Assembly (NCBI GenBank): GCA_034509735.1
Contig: JACGWO010000005.1
Coordinates: 34,316,479 to 34,380,478, forward strand
Origin: Sesamum alatum
Taxonomy: Eukaryota > Streptophyta > Magnoliopsida > Lamiales > Pedaliaceae
Reading direction: 5' to 3'
Length of the DNA: 64,000 nucleotides
In this document: positions 1 through 10,060 of the stretch, in pieces
Numbering within the stretch: position 1 is the first letter of the stretch
Layout of the letters: each line of letters starts with the position of its first letter
Made by a program: the position numbers and the translations under genes
Notes under the pieces: model-generated
The model's database searches: none
What the model was told of the DNA's origin: nothing
The model's input: only the letters and a program-made list of their open reading frames with translations

Positions 1-1720
1 GGACTGACTCGCGGGGATCATCATATAAAAGCCTTAGAGGCTTGGTCGGTATGATTGGATTTCCCGGGTTCCGATAGTACGAGAGTAGTCCTCAGATTTG
101 AGGAACCATGGCCGTCACATACACAGGACGGCTATATCTTGGATCTGGCGAGAGGTGATCATTCTGTAAGATGATCATTATAAGCCTTGTCCAGTGCAAT
201 CGAAATGTGTGGCGAGGACGGTGGGTTCCAAGAAGAGGATTCTTCCCCTGTCAGTCTGTCACAGAGGTATCTCCTATGCACTCGGAGACACGTTCATGCT
301 GTTTAAAGCTGTGGTCACAGTAGTTGGTCGAACAGGGAATAGTTTCTTGTGTCGACGTAATGAGGCATGCATAGTCTCGAGTATAAAGCATAGATGCCTA
401 GTCAAGAATGAGAACCGACGCCCAATTCCATATCCCAGTCTAAGGTCGGGAGACGATAGACAGAAGGACCGTACCCGTACGGAATCGGCGCCTAAATGTT
501 CACGTCAACATTCACCTAGTCTCTAGTGCCATGGACCGTTGCTAGACGATCACCCATGGTAACGGGCCCTTGTGGGACACGGGCCCAAGTCTAGCTGAGG
601 GTGAACCTAAAGGGTCACATACAAATCACCGAGAAGGTTGAGAGATTGACTTGGAGTCAATTTCGAAGGATGAATAAGTAATTGGATTACTTAAGGGATT
701 GTCCATTAGATGGACGTGCCGATACTGTATCGGGCCATCTTTTAATCGGTAAATAGGATTTATCGATTAAATATGGGAAGTTGAGATGTTAGATCTTTTG
801 ATTGGATTAAAAGATCAACGAAAATTATTTAATGGACATTAGATTAAATTGGATTTAATTTTGGGTTCGTCGTAATTGGATTACGGTAAAACCCGGTCCG
901 TTAAATTTTGACCCGAGAGGAGAATTAATTCCTATTTTGGAATAGGAAGAAGTTGGACTTCTTCCTTAAATAAGCATGGCCAAAAATGCTACCTTGGAGG
1001 GAGCAAAATTCGGCCATGTTGGATGTTAGGTGGTAGTTGATTTGTCTCTTTTGGTAAGAGACAATCAACTCCAATCAAGTCCTTCCCTTTTTGTATGATT
1101 TGATCATACCTTAAAAGTTGGTAGGCTTGATTGAAGAATTAATGGTGATTGATTGGGATGTATGTAGACATCCTTGGATGAACCTAGATACATTCCAATA
1201 ATCAAATTAATTATGTATATATATGAGTATATACTAACACCTATGCAAGAGATTTTACAATTCATCTTTTCTAGGAAAAGAAGAACAAAAATTGGCCTCT
1301 CCTCTCTCTAAACTTTCGGCCACCTCTCTCCCTTTCTTACTAGTGTTCTTCATTTGATCTTGGATCAAAAGGGAAGAACGAAGTAAGTTTAAGAAGAACA
1401 CTAATCTATAGTGTTTATCTTCTTAAATCGATTCCTTCTAAACCCGTTTTCTTCTAGCAAGGAAAATATGTGTTTCTCTTCTGGTGTGATGTGGATCACC
1501 TTTGGAGAGTTCATACGTTTGAACTTGGTGGACATTCCGAAGAAGGAACAAAGCAAGTAGCCGCGCACGCGTGAAAACTACAAAGGTAACGGTTAATTAT
1601 GCTTTCGTAGCTTTCTATTTCATTTATGCCCTATGTACAATGTGCGCTTTATGTTGATACATCCTACATCGAACGCCCGGTTGAGCACCTAAGGGTACAC
1701 CCCTTGGGATTATATTTTTT
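1..1720. repeat. Repetitive segment, possibly LTR-retrotransposon derived
   Basis: No open reading frame here resembles a protein family. The texture is less AT-rich than the flanking desert, with short inverted motifs such as TGATCATTCTGTAAGATGATCA near 160. It includes a leader-like stretch around 600-700 that I associate with plant copia-type LTRs. A polypyrimidine-rich, transcribed-looking part at 1290-1450 and the text around 1580-1710 could be the end of an LTR. I see neither TG/CA termini with a target duplication nor a primer-binding site, and the left side runs off the window. The assignment is from memory of similar plant repeats and is tentative. Confidence 0.4.
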
Positions 1721-3375
1721 ATTTGTTTAAATTTACGTATTTTCCATGCTTCTCGCTTCCGCTCGTGCTCCCGGACGGATCCGCTTGTCCTTCAGTACAA
1801 CCGTTGCTAGATTTTAAAATATTAACTGGGTCTAGCAGGTCCGCCATGTCCAACCCTACAGATCCCAGGTCCAAGGCGGGTTCGAGTCCAGAATTTCCTT
1901 GGTTGGACAGTCTCGAGTTTTGACAAATCCGTCCCCTTACCATCCGTGACAAAGGATTTAAATAACAACTTCTTGATTGTTATTTATGGCTTGGCAAATG
2001 AATTCTAATCAAATACTAATAAAACCGTGGAGATTTACTGATCCATCTATAATGGGACTAAATTAAATTGAACATTTAAGTTATGAAATGAAAAATGAGA
2101 TTTCCGCCTCACAAAATCAAACAACTAATGGCCACGTGAGCCGCCCTTGAAATTTTCCATCAAATATTTGACTGAGGGATGACAGTGGAGAAGATTTTGG
2201 AAAATAAGAGACTAAACTAGGGTTTAAATTTTCATCCCAAGCTATTCACTCATTTTTCATCAATTTTTTTTATCATGTTATCTCATCAAGATCTACATAT
2301 GGTGCAAATATTAGTGACTTTTTTATAATTTCAAATAATGAATTTACTTATTTTCAAATGTAAAAAATCATATTTGTTATGGCAGAGAAACATGACTTAC
2401 AGCAGAGGTGGCAACGATCCTGTAATATATTCATCGCTAGAAAATCAAAAAAGAAGTTGTGAATAATTATTTAATCTCGCATATAAAAATTTATGAGTAT
2501 AATAACTCATTTAATCACAAAGGCACATAACGTAGATCGGGATAACCAAATGCATCGAAAATGATTTAATCCACATACTTGGATCAAGCACATCTACAAG
2601 TGTCATTTAACTGAACGTATTTAACTCTTCAACCATATCTAAAAATTTAAACATTTGATCAAAAGAGATGTATTTAACTTATAACAAGTCAGTAAGTTAA
2701 TCGATGATAAATATGAATTTTTATTAATTTTTTACTAATATCAGCAAATACTATGAATTTTAATTAACGAGGAATTTCTTTCTTGGAGGAAAACAAAACG
2801 TTAAGGACACTAAATGCAATATCCCAAGCCTGAGAGAGTTTGTGTAATTATATTAAATTTCAGAAGAAGGCCGGACAATATAATTATTCCATAATTTTAT
2901 AATAGAAAATCTAATCATCACAATTCGTATAAATTTGTGACGTTTGCATGCACCAATTATTGCCATAAATGATAATTGTTAAAACTAGGCCCATAAATGT
3001 ATAACGGCTTCATTCTGGTACACAATTAATGTTATAACAGGTCCATTCTGAGAATGTGTGTCATAAGGCCCATGTCTTGCTTATTGTGCTGAACAATGAC
3101 ATGGGTTCATCTAACTTTATCAGTTGTAATTGATAGGAAGTGTTTGTGCATTTGAATTTAATCTCAAATCATATTAATGTAGTTTACTCAAAATTCTAAA
3201 CTAATGAGCTTGTATTTATTTAATCTCATTAGGTGTCAAAAATTTAAAACTTAACAGTCTCATGCAAGTCACATGTAGTTTGCCGATTAAATTGATCGGC
3301 AAAGAATTAAAATTACTAAAATTTTAAAGTTACATAATTATAAAAATCAATTTATGCAGGACCAGACATGTCACC
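1721..3375. other. AT-rich intergenic DNA, no gene seen
   Basis: The two overlapping short frames at 1719-1952 are antisense to each other and resemble nothing. The rest has frequent stops in all frames and no recognisable motif. Confidence 0.6.
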
Positions 3376-3870
3376 TCCTAAGTTACAGGACTAAAATTGC
3401 ATTTTCCCCCAACGACTACTAACCATTGTTTCTGGAGGAGGGAAATAGTATTTTTCATCCCATAACTTAGGGTTTTTCCACTTTTGGTCTTGTAACTTTC
3501 AAAAGGTAGCACTTTTGATCCCATGACGCTTTCCTTTAGATATTTAACGGAAAGTGTCATGTGGCCGTTAAGTGCATGAGACCAAAAGTGTTACTTTTGA
3601 AAATTATGGGACCAAAAGTGAGAATTTCATAACATATTGGACCAACAGTGAGAATTCCATAACATATGGGACCAAAAGTGTAAAAGGCCCTAATAGTCAC
3701 GTGCTAAGCACGTGGTGTTTTCCGTTAAAAAATTTAACGGAAATGTGGCATGGAACCAAAAGTGCTACTTTTTAGAAGTTACGGGACCAAAAGTGAGAAT
3801 TACATAATCAATTAGATCAAAAATGGAAAGGTCCTAAGTTACAGGACGAAAAATGTTATTTCCCCTTTCT
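3376..3870. repeat. Degenerate fold-back element of the 'accaaaagtg' family
   Basis: The phrases 'gggaccaaaagtg' and 'agttacaggac' recur in both orientations: tcccataactt and cacttttggtc on the left, aagttac and gaccaaaagtg on the right. This gives a long imperfect inverted repeat with internal tandem reiteration of 'ggaccaaaagtgagaattccataacata'-like units at about 3600-3690. Related copies lie in XTH intron 3, downstream of XTH, in a ClpR3 intron, and at 35.7 and 38.6 kb. It looks like a non-autonomous DNA transposon. The superfamily is not determined. Confidence 0.6.
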
Positions 3871-3879
3871 GAAGGCGAG

Positions 3880-4057
3880 ACCAATACATTAATCAGAGCT
3901 AAAAAACATTGCAAACGTCTTAACTATCAACCATGGTATCAAAACTAAAACATTCGCATTAGTTTTGTACAACCATGGTAGATACACAATATCGTCTTGC
4001 CATTATTTTTTAACCCGTAATTATTTATAACGTAAGGAATAATTTATTTTTTGTAGT
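3880..4057. mobile_element. CACTA-like element remnant (right end)
   Basis: The right edge reads TTTTTTGTAGTG, whose reverse complement CACTACAAAAAA resembles the terminal repeat of plant CACTA/EnSpm elements. The body carries 'accatggta' motifs and 'aacattcgcattagttttgt', which recur in the element in XTH intron 2. The left end is lost or buried in the preceding repeat. It lies about 430 bases upstream of the XTH start. Confidence 0.45.
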
Positions 4058-4423
4058 GATGCAAGATACACAACTAAATTTAGTATTGTCCTTAGTTCCA
4101 AAGCAAAAAACATATCATGAAGTAGAGATACATAACATCAGTTTGACGACATTTCAGTTTCATTGCATTCAAAGCTATATTTTGCAAACCATTCTCAGAC
4201 ACTTAAAGTCACTAGCGAAGTGTGACATAAAACTCTGTCCTAAAACTAGCATTATTTTCTGTCCATACAATTAGGTATGTATGGGTGATCATAGCTAGCG
4301 TACATGAACAACTTACAACAATCGTGTACATAAATTAATTAGTTAGATCAGCTGATCATCATCATCACACAACTCTTGCCAGCTTTTTTTCTGGATAACC
4401 TGTGACTGTGTGTGCTGTGTGTG

Positions 4424-4434
4424 TATATATATAT
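4424..4434 (+). promoter_or_regulatory. Candidate TATA box of the XTH gene
   Basis: An alternating TATATATATAT run lies 50-60 bases before the XTH start codon. Position and sequence suit a plant core promoter with a short leader, but simple TA repeats are common here. Confidence 0.4.
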
Positions 4435-4483
4435 GTACTTAGGTTGCAATAAATCTTACACGAGAGTGATCATATATAGATAG

Positions 4484-4745
4484 ATGAATCGAGGGTTTTT
4501 AGGGTTTTCCTTTGATCCATTAATGGATTTTCGTCGGCTGAGTTTCTTGGTTGTAGTTGTTGTGATAGTATTAGGCGTGGTGGATGGTGGACCTGTACCC
4601 GTACCGTTCAATGTTAGCTACAACGTTGCTTGGGGAAATGACCATGTTTTGTTTCTCGATCAAGGAAGACAAGTTCAGCTCTCCATGGACCTTCATTCTG
4701 GTTCAGTATATTTACAAACGTTCTATATCGTAAATTTATCTATAG

Positions 4746-4789
<44 letters not shown>

Positions 4790-6643
4790 AAATGCAATTG
4801 TCGTCTTATAGCTTTGGGTAACACTTTTGGCTCACCCCGAATTTAATTTTTGAATCTGGACAATAAATCAAAAACAAAAAGAAAGAAAAACAATACATTT
4901 GGTCCAATCACTTCCAAAAATTGCCAATTTCGCTGAAAAATTAATGCTTAATTGGCATGTAACAACCCTTTTTTCCGCGAAATTGACATTTTTCAACATA
5001 AATTGCACCAAATGAACTATTTTAAATTATCATCGGTTATAAAATTGGAATGGACTTAGATCAAAAGTGCGCGCTCCATTTCATGAATATTTATTTAAGA
5101 GGAAAAGAAAATTTGTTCTTTTGTTTTCAAGTGTATATAACTATTATTTTTGGCATGTAATTATATTAATTTCATCTGCATACATATTGTGCATGCATGG
5201 ACAAAGATAAGTATGTACTGCATGTATATATATATATACGTGATATATAACATATACAATTTGACATAATTAAGTATAATAAATATAGAAAAAATAGCAA
5301 TATTAATTTTAGGATGTTATTTAATTTTAAAGCATATATACAAATTAATAATATAAATAAATATGTGTATATATAACTGAAATATTAATGTATATTTGTA
5401 GGGGCTGGCTTTGAATCCAAGTTAAGCTATGGATCAGGGTTCTTCCATTTGAGAATCAAGCTGCCTAACAGGGACTCTGCAGGAGTCATTACAGCTTTTT
5501 ATGTACCATTTCTTTCTTTTAATTTATTAATAATATTCTCCTAATTAATTTTCTCTATGCAGAAACAAATTAAATCGTGACCTCTTGATGCGGGAGACAA
5601 TTATTATTATTATTTTTTGTTGTAAGGGGATTTTTTGCTTATTAGTGTTTTTACAAGGGGGGCGTAAAATAGAATTAACCCCGGTACAAAAAAAATTAAT
5701 TTAGATGTATACACTAGAAGAAACCTGAGATTAATTTTTTTTAATGGTTAATTATAAATTAAATATTACGGTAAATAATACTAACCATGACTGTCAATGG
5801 CTATTAACCGTTGTTTCTGCAAGCGATGCCACAACTAAAAGCCATATCAGATATTCTGACCATAGGTAAAACCATGATGAATGTTAATTAACCATGGTCA
5901 AAACATAAGTTTTCGCATCAGTCTTGTTTTATTGTAGATAATATTAGTTTCCCATGATTTTCAACCCCTAGTGATTTACAGTGTAGGAATTTTGTTTTGT
6001 TTTTTGTTTTTTTTTTTTTTTTGGTTTAAGTGATATTATCACTTATAAATCCTAATTTTCCTTAGGCCCTTTTATCATAGTTCATTATTATGGTTAAAAT
6101 CGAAAAATTGTGGTGTATACTAATTGACCGCAGCTGCGCAATGGATATAATTACTCGTTGTTTCTAGATGCGAGATCAAAACACTAGTCATAGCTAAAAT
6201 TCATGGCAAGTGTTGATTGACTGTAGTAAAACTTAAGTTTCCTCGTTGATTTCGTTGACTGTATGTAGCACGAAGTATTGATTTATCATAATTTTTTAGT
6301 CGTGGTCATTTATAATATTGGGAATAATCCATTTTTGCGTAGTTGCCGTGATATTTTTCTGCACCATGCATGCATATTTTCGTATGTATAATTTTGTAGA
6401 ATTTGCAGCTGAGGTCGAAAACAGACCATCATGATGAGCTAGACTTCGAATTCTTGGGCAATAAAGAAGGTAAACCGATCACATTACAGACAAACGTGTT
6501 TGCGAACGGACAAGGAGACAGAGAGCAGAGGTTTCATCTCTGGTTTGATCCTACGGCAGATTTCCATACTTACAAAATCCTGTGGAATGAACACCAGATT
6601 GTGTAAGAAAACTATTTCTTTTTCACACTTCTTAATATTGAGA

Positions 6644-6678
<35 letters not shown>

Positions 6679-8085
6679 ATTTTAGGCTTAAATATATTTT
6701 TGGTCCCGTAACTTAGATTATTTGACGTTTTTGTCCTTTAACTTTCTAGGAGTATTTTGGTCCTATATCTTTTTAATTTTTGTGATTCTAGTCTTTTTTT
6801 CGTCAGAGTTCATCCTTCTCGTTGGAAAAATGCATGTGCCTCTCATGTGATATTTTAAAATTGTGACTTTTGTTCCAATTGGGCGAGTTATGTTGGCATT
6901 TTTGTCTTTTAACTTTTTAGAGTATCATTTTGGTCCTGTATCTTTTTAATTTTTGCAATTTCAGTCCTTTTTTTTGCTGGGGTTCACCCTTCTTGCCGGT
7001 GGAGGTCAACTAAAAAAGGACTAAAATTGCGAAACCTAAAAAGATACAGGACTAAAATACTACCATAGAAAGTTAAAGGACGAAAACGCCAAATGACCGG
7101 AGTTACAGGACCAAAAATGCATTTGATAAATACAATTTTAGTCCTGAAACTTAAGGAATGTGGTATTTTTGATCCTATACGAATTGATTTTTTTAATAAT
7201 TAGTCCTGTAATTTCAAATTTTTGACAATTTTAATCATTTTTCGGTCAATGTGGCTGAAAAATTGTACGTGACTTACACATGACCCAATTACATTGCAAA
7301 TTTTAATCTTGTAACTTAGAATGGTTGGTATTTTTGGGCACACACGAATTAATTTACATGATCAAAATTACAATTTAATTGAATTACGTGCAAGCCACCT
7401 GCAATTTTAATTCCAGCCAAATTAGCCAAAGGAGAACTAAAATTATCAAAATTTTAAAAATACATGACTAAATTACGAAAATAAATTCATGATGATGAAA
7501 AATACCATCCTTTTTAAGTTACAGATCTAAAATTACTATTTTCCGCAAACCAAAAATAGGTCAAAACACCACTCTCCCTTAATTTCTCCAAAATAGAATT
7601 AGAAACCCTAGCTATAATTTTCTTGCCTTAATTTCCACAAAACTCATAATATGAAATACATGTTGATCAGATTCTACGTGGACAACATCCCTATCAGAGT
7701 ATTCAAGAACAACACAAAGATTGGGGTTATGTACCCAGCACAGGCGATGCAAATAGAAGCCACCTTGTGGGACGGAGACAGCTGGGCAACCGACGGCGGC
7801 CGGACAAAGACCAACTGGTCCTGCGCGCCTTTCACTGCCAACTTTCGGGGTTTCAACGTCGATGGCTGCGCATTACCTCCTCAATCCTCCGACGATGACG
7901 ATGTTGTCCGAAGCTGCTATGATTCCAAGTACTGGTGGAACCAGAGCAAATTCTGGAAGTTGGGCCGTAAATACAGACAAGTGTATGAGCAAGTCAGGAA
8001 CAAGTACATGAATTATGACTATTGTGATGATAGGAGTAGACATCCTGTTGTCCCCCCAGAGTGTGCATCCAACGGAGGAGGATGA
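4484..8085 (+). CDS. Xyloglucan endotransglucosylase/hydrolase (XTH), GH16
   Basis: Four exons: 4484-4700, 5402-5502, 6409-6602, 7671-8085, all GT-AG, giving 308 residues. XTHs cut and rejoin xyloglucan chains in the cell wall. A hydrophobic signal segment spans about residues 20-32; an in-frame second ATG at 4523 would put it closer to the N-terminus and may be the true start. The catalytic motif is DELDFEFLG at residues 115-123 (E116 nucleophile, D118, E120 acid/base by family precedent). The sugar-binding stretch around [18 protein letters not shown] follows, and exon 4 holds the XET_C tail with conserved Cys, WW and YMNYDYC. The N-glycosylation sequon usual just after the catalytic motif is absent (N124-K-E). 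A different sequon, N43-V-S, lies near the N-terminus. Sequence style recalls the XTH1/2/3/11 lineage, from memory. Introns are packed with transposon relics. Confidence 0.94.
4759..4785. repeat. (TA)n microsatellite in XTH intron 1
   Basis: A run of about 13 TA units. Similar tracts lie at 6640-6678 in intron 3 and near 5228. Confidence 0.9.
5712..6345. mobile_element. CACTA-like non-autonomous element in XTH intron 2
   Basis: The left end reads CACTAGAAGAAACC. The right end reads TTTTTGCGTAGTTG, whose complement is CAACTACGCAAAAA. Both are degenerate forms of the CACTA terminal repeat CACTACAAGAAAA. The body repeats 'aaccatggt' and 'gcatcagtcttg' motifs shared with the remnant ending at 4057. 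It lies wholly between the exon 2 donor (5503) and exon 3 acceptor (6408). No coding capacity is seen. Confidence 0.5.
6685..7540. repeat. Fold-back repeats in XTH intron 3
   Basis: It begins GGCTTAAATATATTTTTGGTC, the same terminus as the elements at 35706 and 38635. 'agttaaaggacgaaaac' and 'ttacaggaccaaaaatgca' near 7065-7120 mirror 'ttttgtcctttaact' near 6730. A second related segment at 7130-7540 has 'ttttagtcctg' against 'aagttacagatctaaaatt'. These appear to be one or two nested elements filling most of the 1068-base intron. Confidence 0.55.
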
Positions 8086-8420
8086 GTCAAAATTATATGT
8101 AAGAAATTGCAATTTTAGTGGAGGGATGGATAATTTTAATTTTGTACGAATCTATTTTTATAATGTCGTTCTGTAATTTTGAATTTTTCGTACGTACGTT
8201 GAGGATAAAATGATCATAATTTGGTAATGTGAACGGGAAAGTGCATGCGATTAGCTTATTTGAGTGCACTTTTTCAATCATTTTAGCAAATTCCATCTAT
8301 TTTTGTCGTTATTGTGTGAAATTTTTAAAATTACAGGATAAAATTGCCAAATAAATTTGTAATATACCCAAATTTTTATTCCACGTACTTACAAGACTAA
8401 AATTATAATTTTATGTAATA
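8086..8420. repeat. Decayed 'gtaattttgaa' repeat downstream of XTH
   Basis: Directly after the XTH stop, 'tgcaattttagtgg' and 'ttctgtaattttgaattttt' are matched inversely by 'tttttaaaattacagga' and 'acaagactaaaattataa'. This resembles the family in intron 3, so the XTH 3' untranslated region probably overlaps it. Confidence 0.4.
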
Positions 8421-8604
8421 CGATGTGCAAACATATATGTTGTACTTCATTTTTGACATTTCACATATGCAATATCCTACAATAAGTAACATATTCGTAC
8501 CCAGTCAACGTAACAAGTTTTGAGATTTTGAAAAATTAATAATAGCAAAATATAAATAATCAACATAACAAAAATAGAAAAAGGAATGAACAAATTGACA
8601 CGTA

Positions 8605-8879
8605 TCTATACTATTATAAAAACAAACCTTTTGACGTACCAATTTTTGAATGCCCAAAATTACCCTTTAATCATTTTATTTCCTTAAAAAAGTTATTGGT
8701 CAGAAAAGTAATTTTATTATTTTTTCTCTCAACCCACTACCCCACGTTTCTCTCACATCACTCCATGCTTCTTTCTTTTTACTAACTTTTTTTTTCTCAT
8801 TTCTTCACAAATTTTTTTCTTTGCATTTCACACAGTTCTTTTTTATATGCTCGCGAGGACCGCGTGCAGCGACGACTAG
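8605..8879 (+). mobile_element. Short non-autonomous Helitron
   Basis: It starts TCTATACTATTATAAAA after an A and ends GCGACGACTAG followed by T, matching the plant Helitron rule of 5'-TC, 3'-CTRR and insertion between A and T. A GC-rich stretch with self-complementary CGCG sits just before the 3' end. It is 275 bases with no reading frame. A second copy with the same start and end is at 37574-37845. Confidence 0.75.
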
Positions 8880-9690
8880 TTATTGCAAATAAAATGTTGA
8901 TATCAAGAGAAAAAAATTAAATAAAAATTCATATTTACCCCTGATTGACTTATAGACGGTTAAATAAATCTTTTTAAATCAAACTACCCTTATACATCTT
9001 CAAAACTCTAATGAATATTACAAGGTACATCTTCATCTTTATGAGAGTAATTTGGTAAGAAAAAGTTTGTAAAACCTACAATAAGTTTGTAAATCACTTG
9101 GGGTAAATATGACTTTTCATTCACTTTTCTGCTAAGCAAAATTTTGTGAATTTTACTAATAAATTTGTTGGATGGAAGCAAACGTCAGATATATTATAAT
9201 TTATTAAACTACAAAAAATCTACGTGTAATTACACTAACCTCAAAGGAGATATGTGAAATAATCCATTATCTTTATTTAGGACACTTATGCTACTTTTTG
9301 GATCAATGGACTTGAAATTACGTATTTTGAAACCTAATAACAAATCATTAGAATTTATTCGAATAATTATATATTCAAAAGATTTCAAATAATTCATCTA
9401 TGAATTTGAATTATAATTTTTTGAACATAGATAGATTCAAAGTCTCATAATGTGGAGTTATTTTGATTCCTTTCTCAAAATTCTCTCGTTAAATTCAAAT
9501 CCATCAATCTAAATATAGTTTTAGTTTATCTATCGTTCAGAAAGGGAGAGTTCACTTTTTCAGTTGGGGAAAAATTGTGAAATCTGAAAAGTTTTGAGGT
9601 GCATTTTCTAAACCCCAAAAGACGTAGGGCACAATAGCAAATCTCAAATCATACTAAAACCTGAAACTATAGGGAAAAAAGGAAGGAAAT
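8880..9690. other. Intergenic DNA with a fragment of a 'no target duplication seen' repeat
   Basis: No gene seen. 'cacttggggtaaatatgacttttcattcacttt' through 'attttactaataaatttgttggatggaagcaaacgtcag' at about 9095-9260 recurs at 42.75-42.92 kb, so this part is repetitive. The last 150 bases should contain the LSM4 promoter, but I see no clear TATA box. Confidence 0.5.
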
Positions 9691-9801
9691 CATACTAAAA
9701 CCCTCTGTCCTCTCAACTCTCAAGTAACCCGCCATCAGCATCCCTCTTTGCTCACAGAGATTGTTTTGTTGTTCGAATTGCGGAGAGCGGAATCGATTAC
9801 G

Positions 9802-10031
9802 GTATGATCTCCTTCGATTGTCATGCTTTTGTCTTTTGATTCTTTGGTTTTTATTTGCTGTGCTCTGTTTTAATTCCGTAGTTGTATAAATTTTCTGTGA
9901 AACAAGCATAAGAAATGGTATTAGGAAAGGAATGTTTCTTTCCTCTAATTTTTCTGCTTCAAATGAATGCATTACATTATTTTGACTAGGGTTTTAACTG
10001 AAGTTTGTTTTGTTCTTTTTTCTTCTCGCAG
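9802..10031 (+). other. Probable 5'UTR intron of LSM4
   Basis: A donor GGTATGATC follows a pyrimidine-rich leader at about 9700-9801. A good acceptor TTCTTCTCGCAG ends at 10031, 29 bases before the start codon. Placement rests on splice signals only. Confidence 0.5.
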
Positions 10032-10060
10032 GCGCATAATTTTGGTGCATCAGAAAAAAA

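Noticed and set aside
194..526. 110-codon open frame near the left edge
   Set aside because: Composition and content resemble no protein; it lies in repetitive DNA and contains no domain motif.
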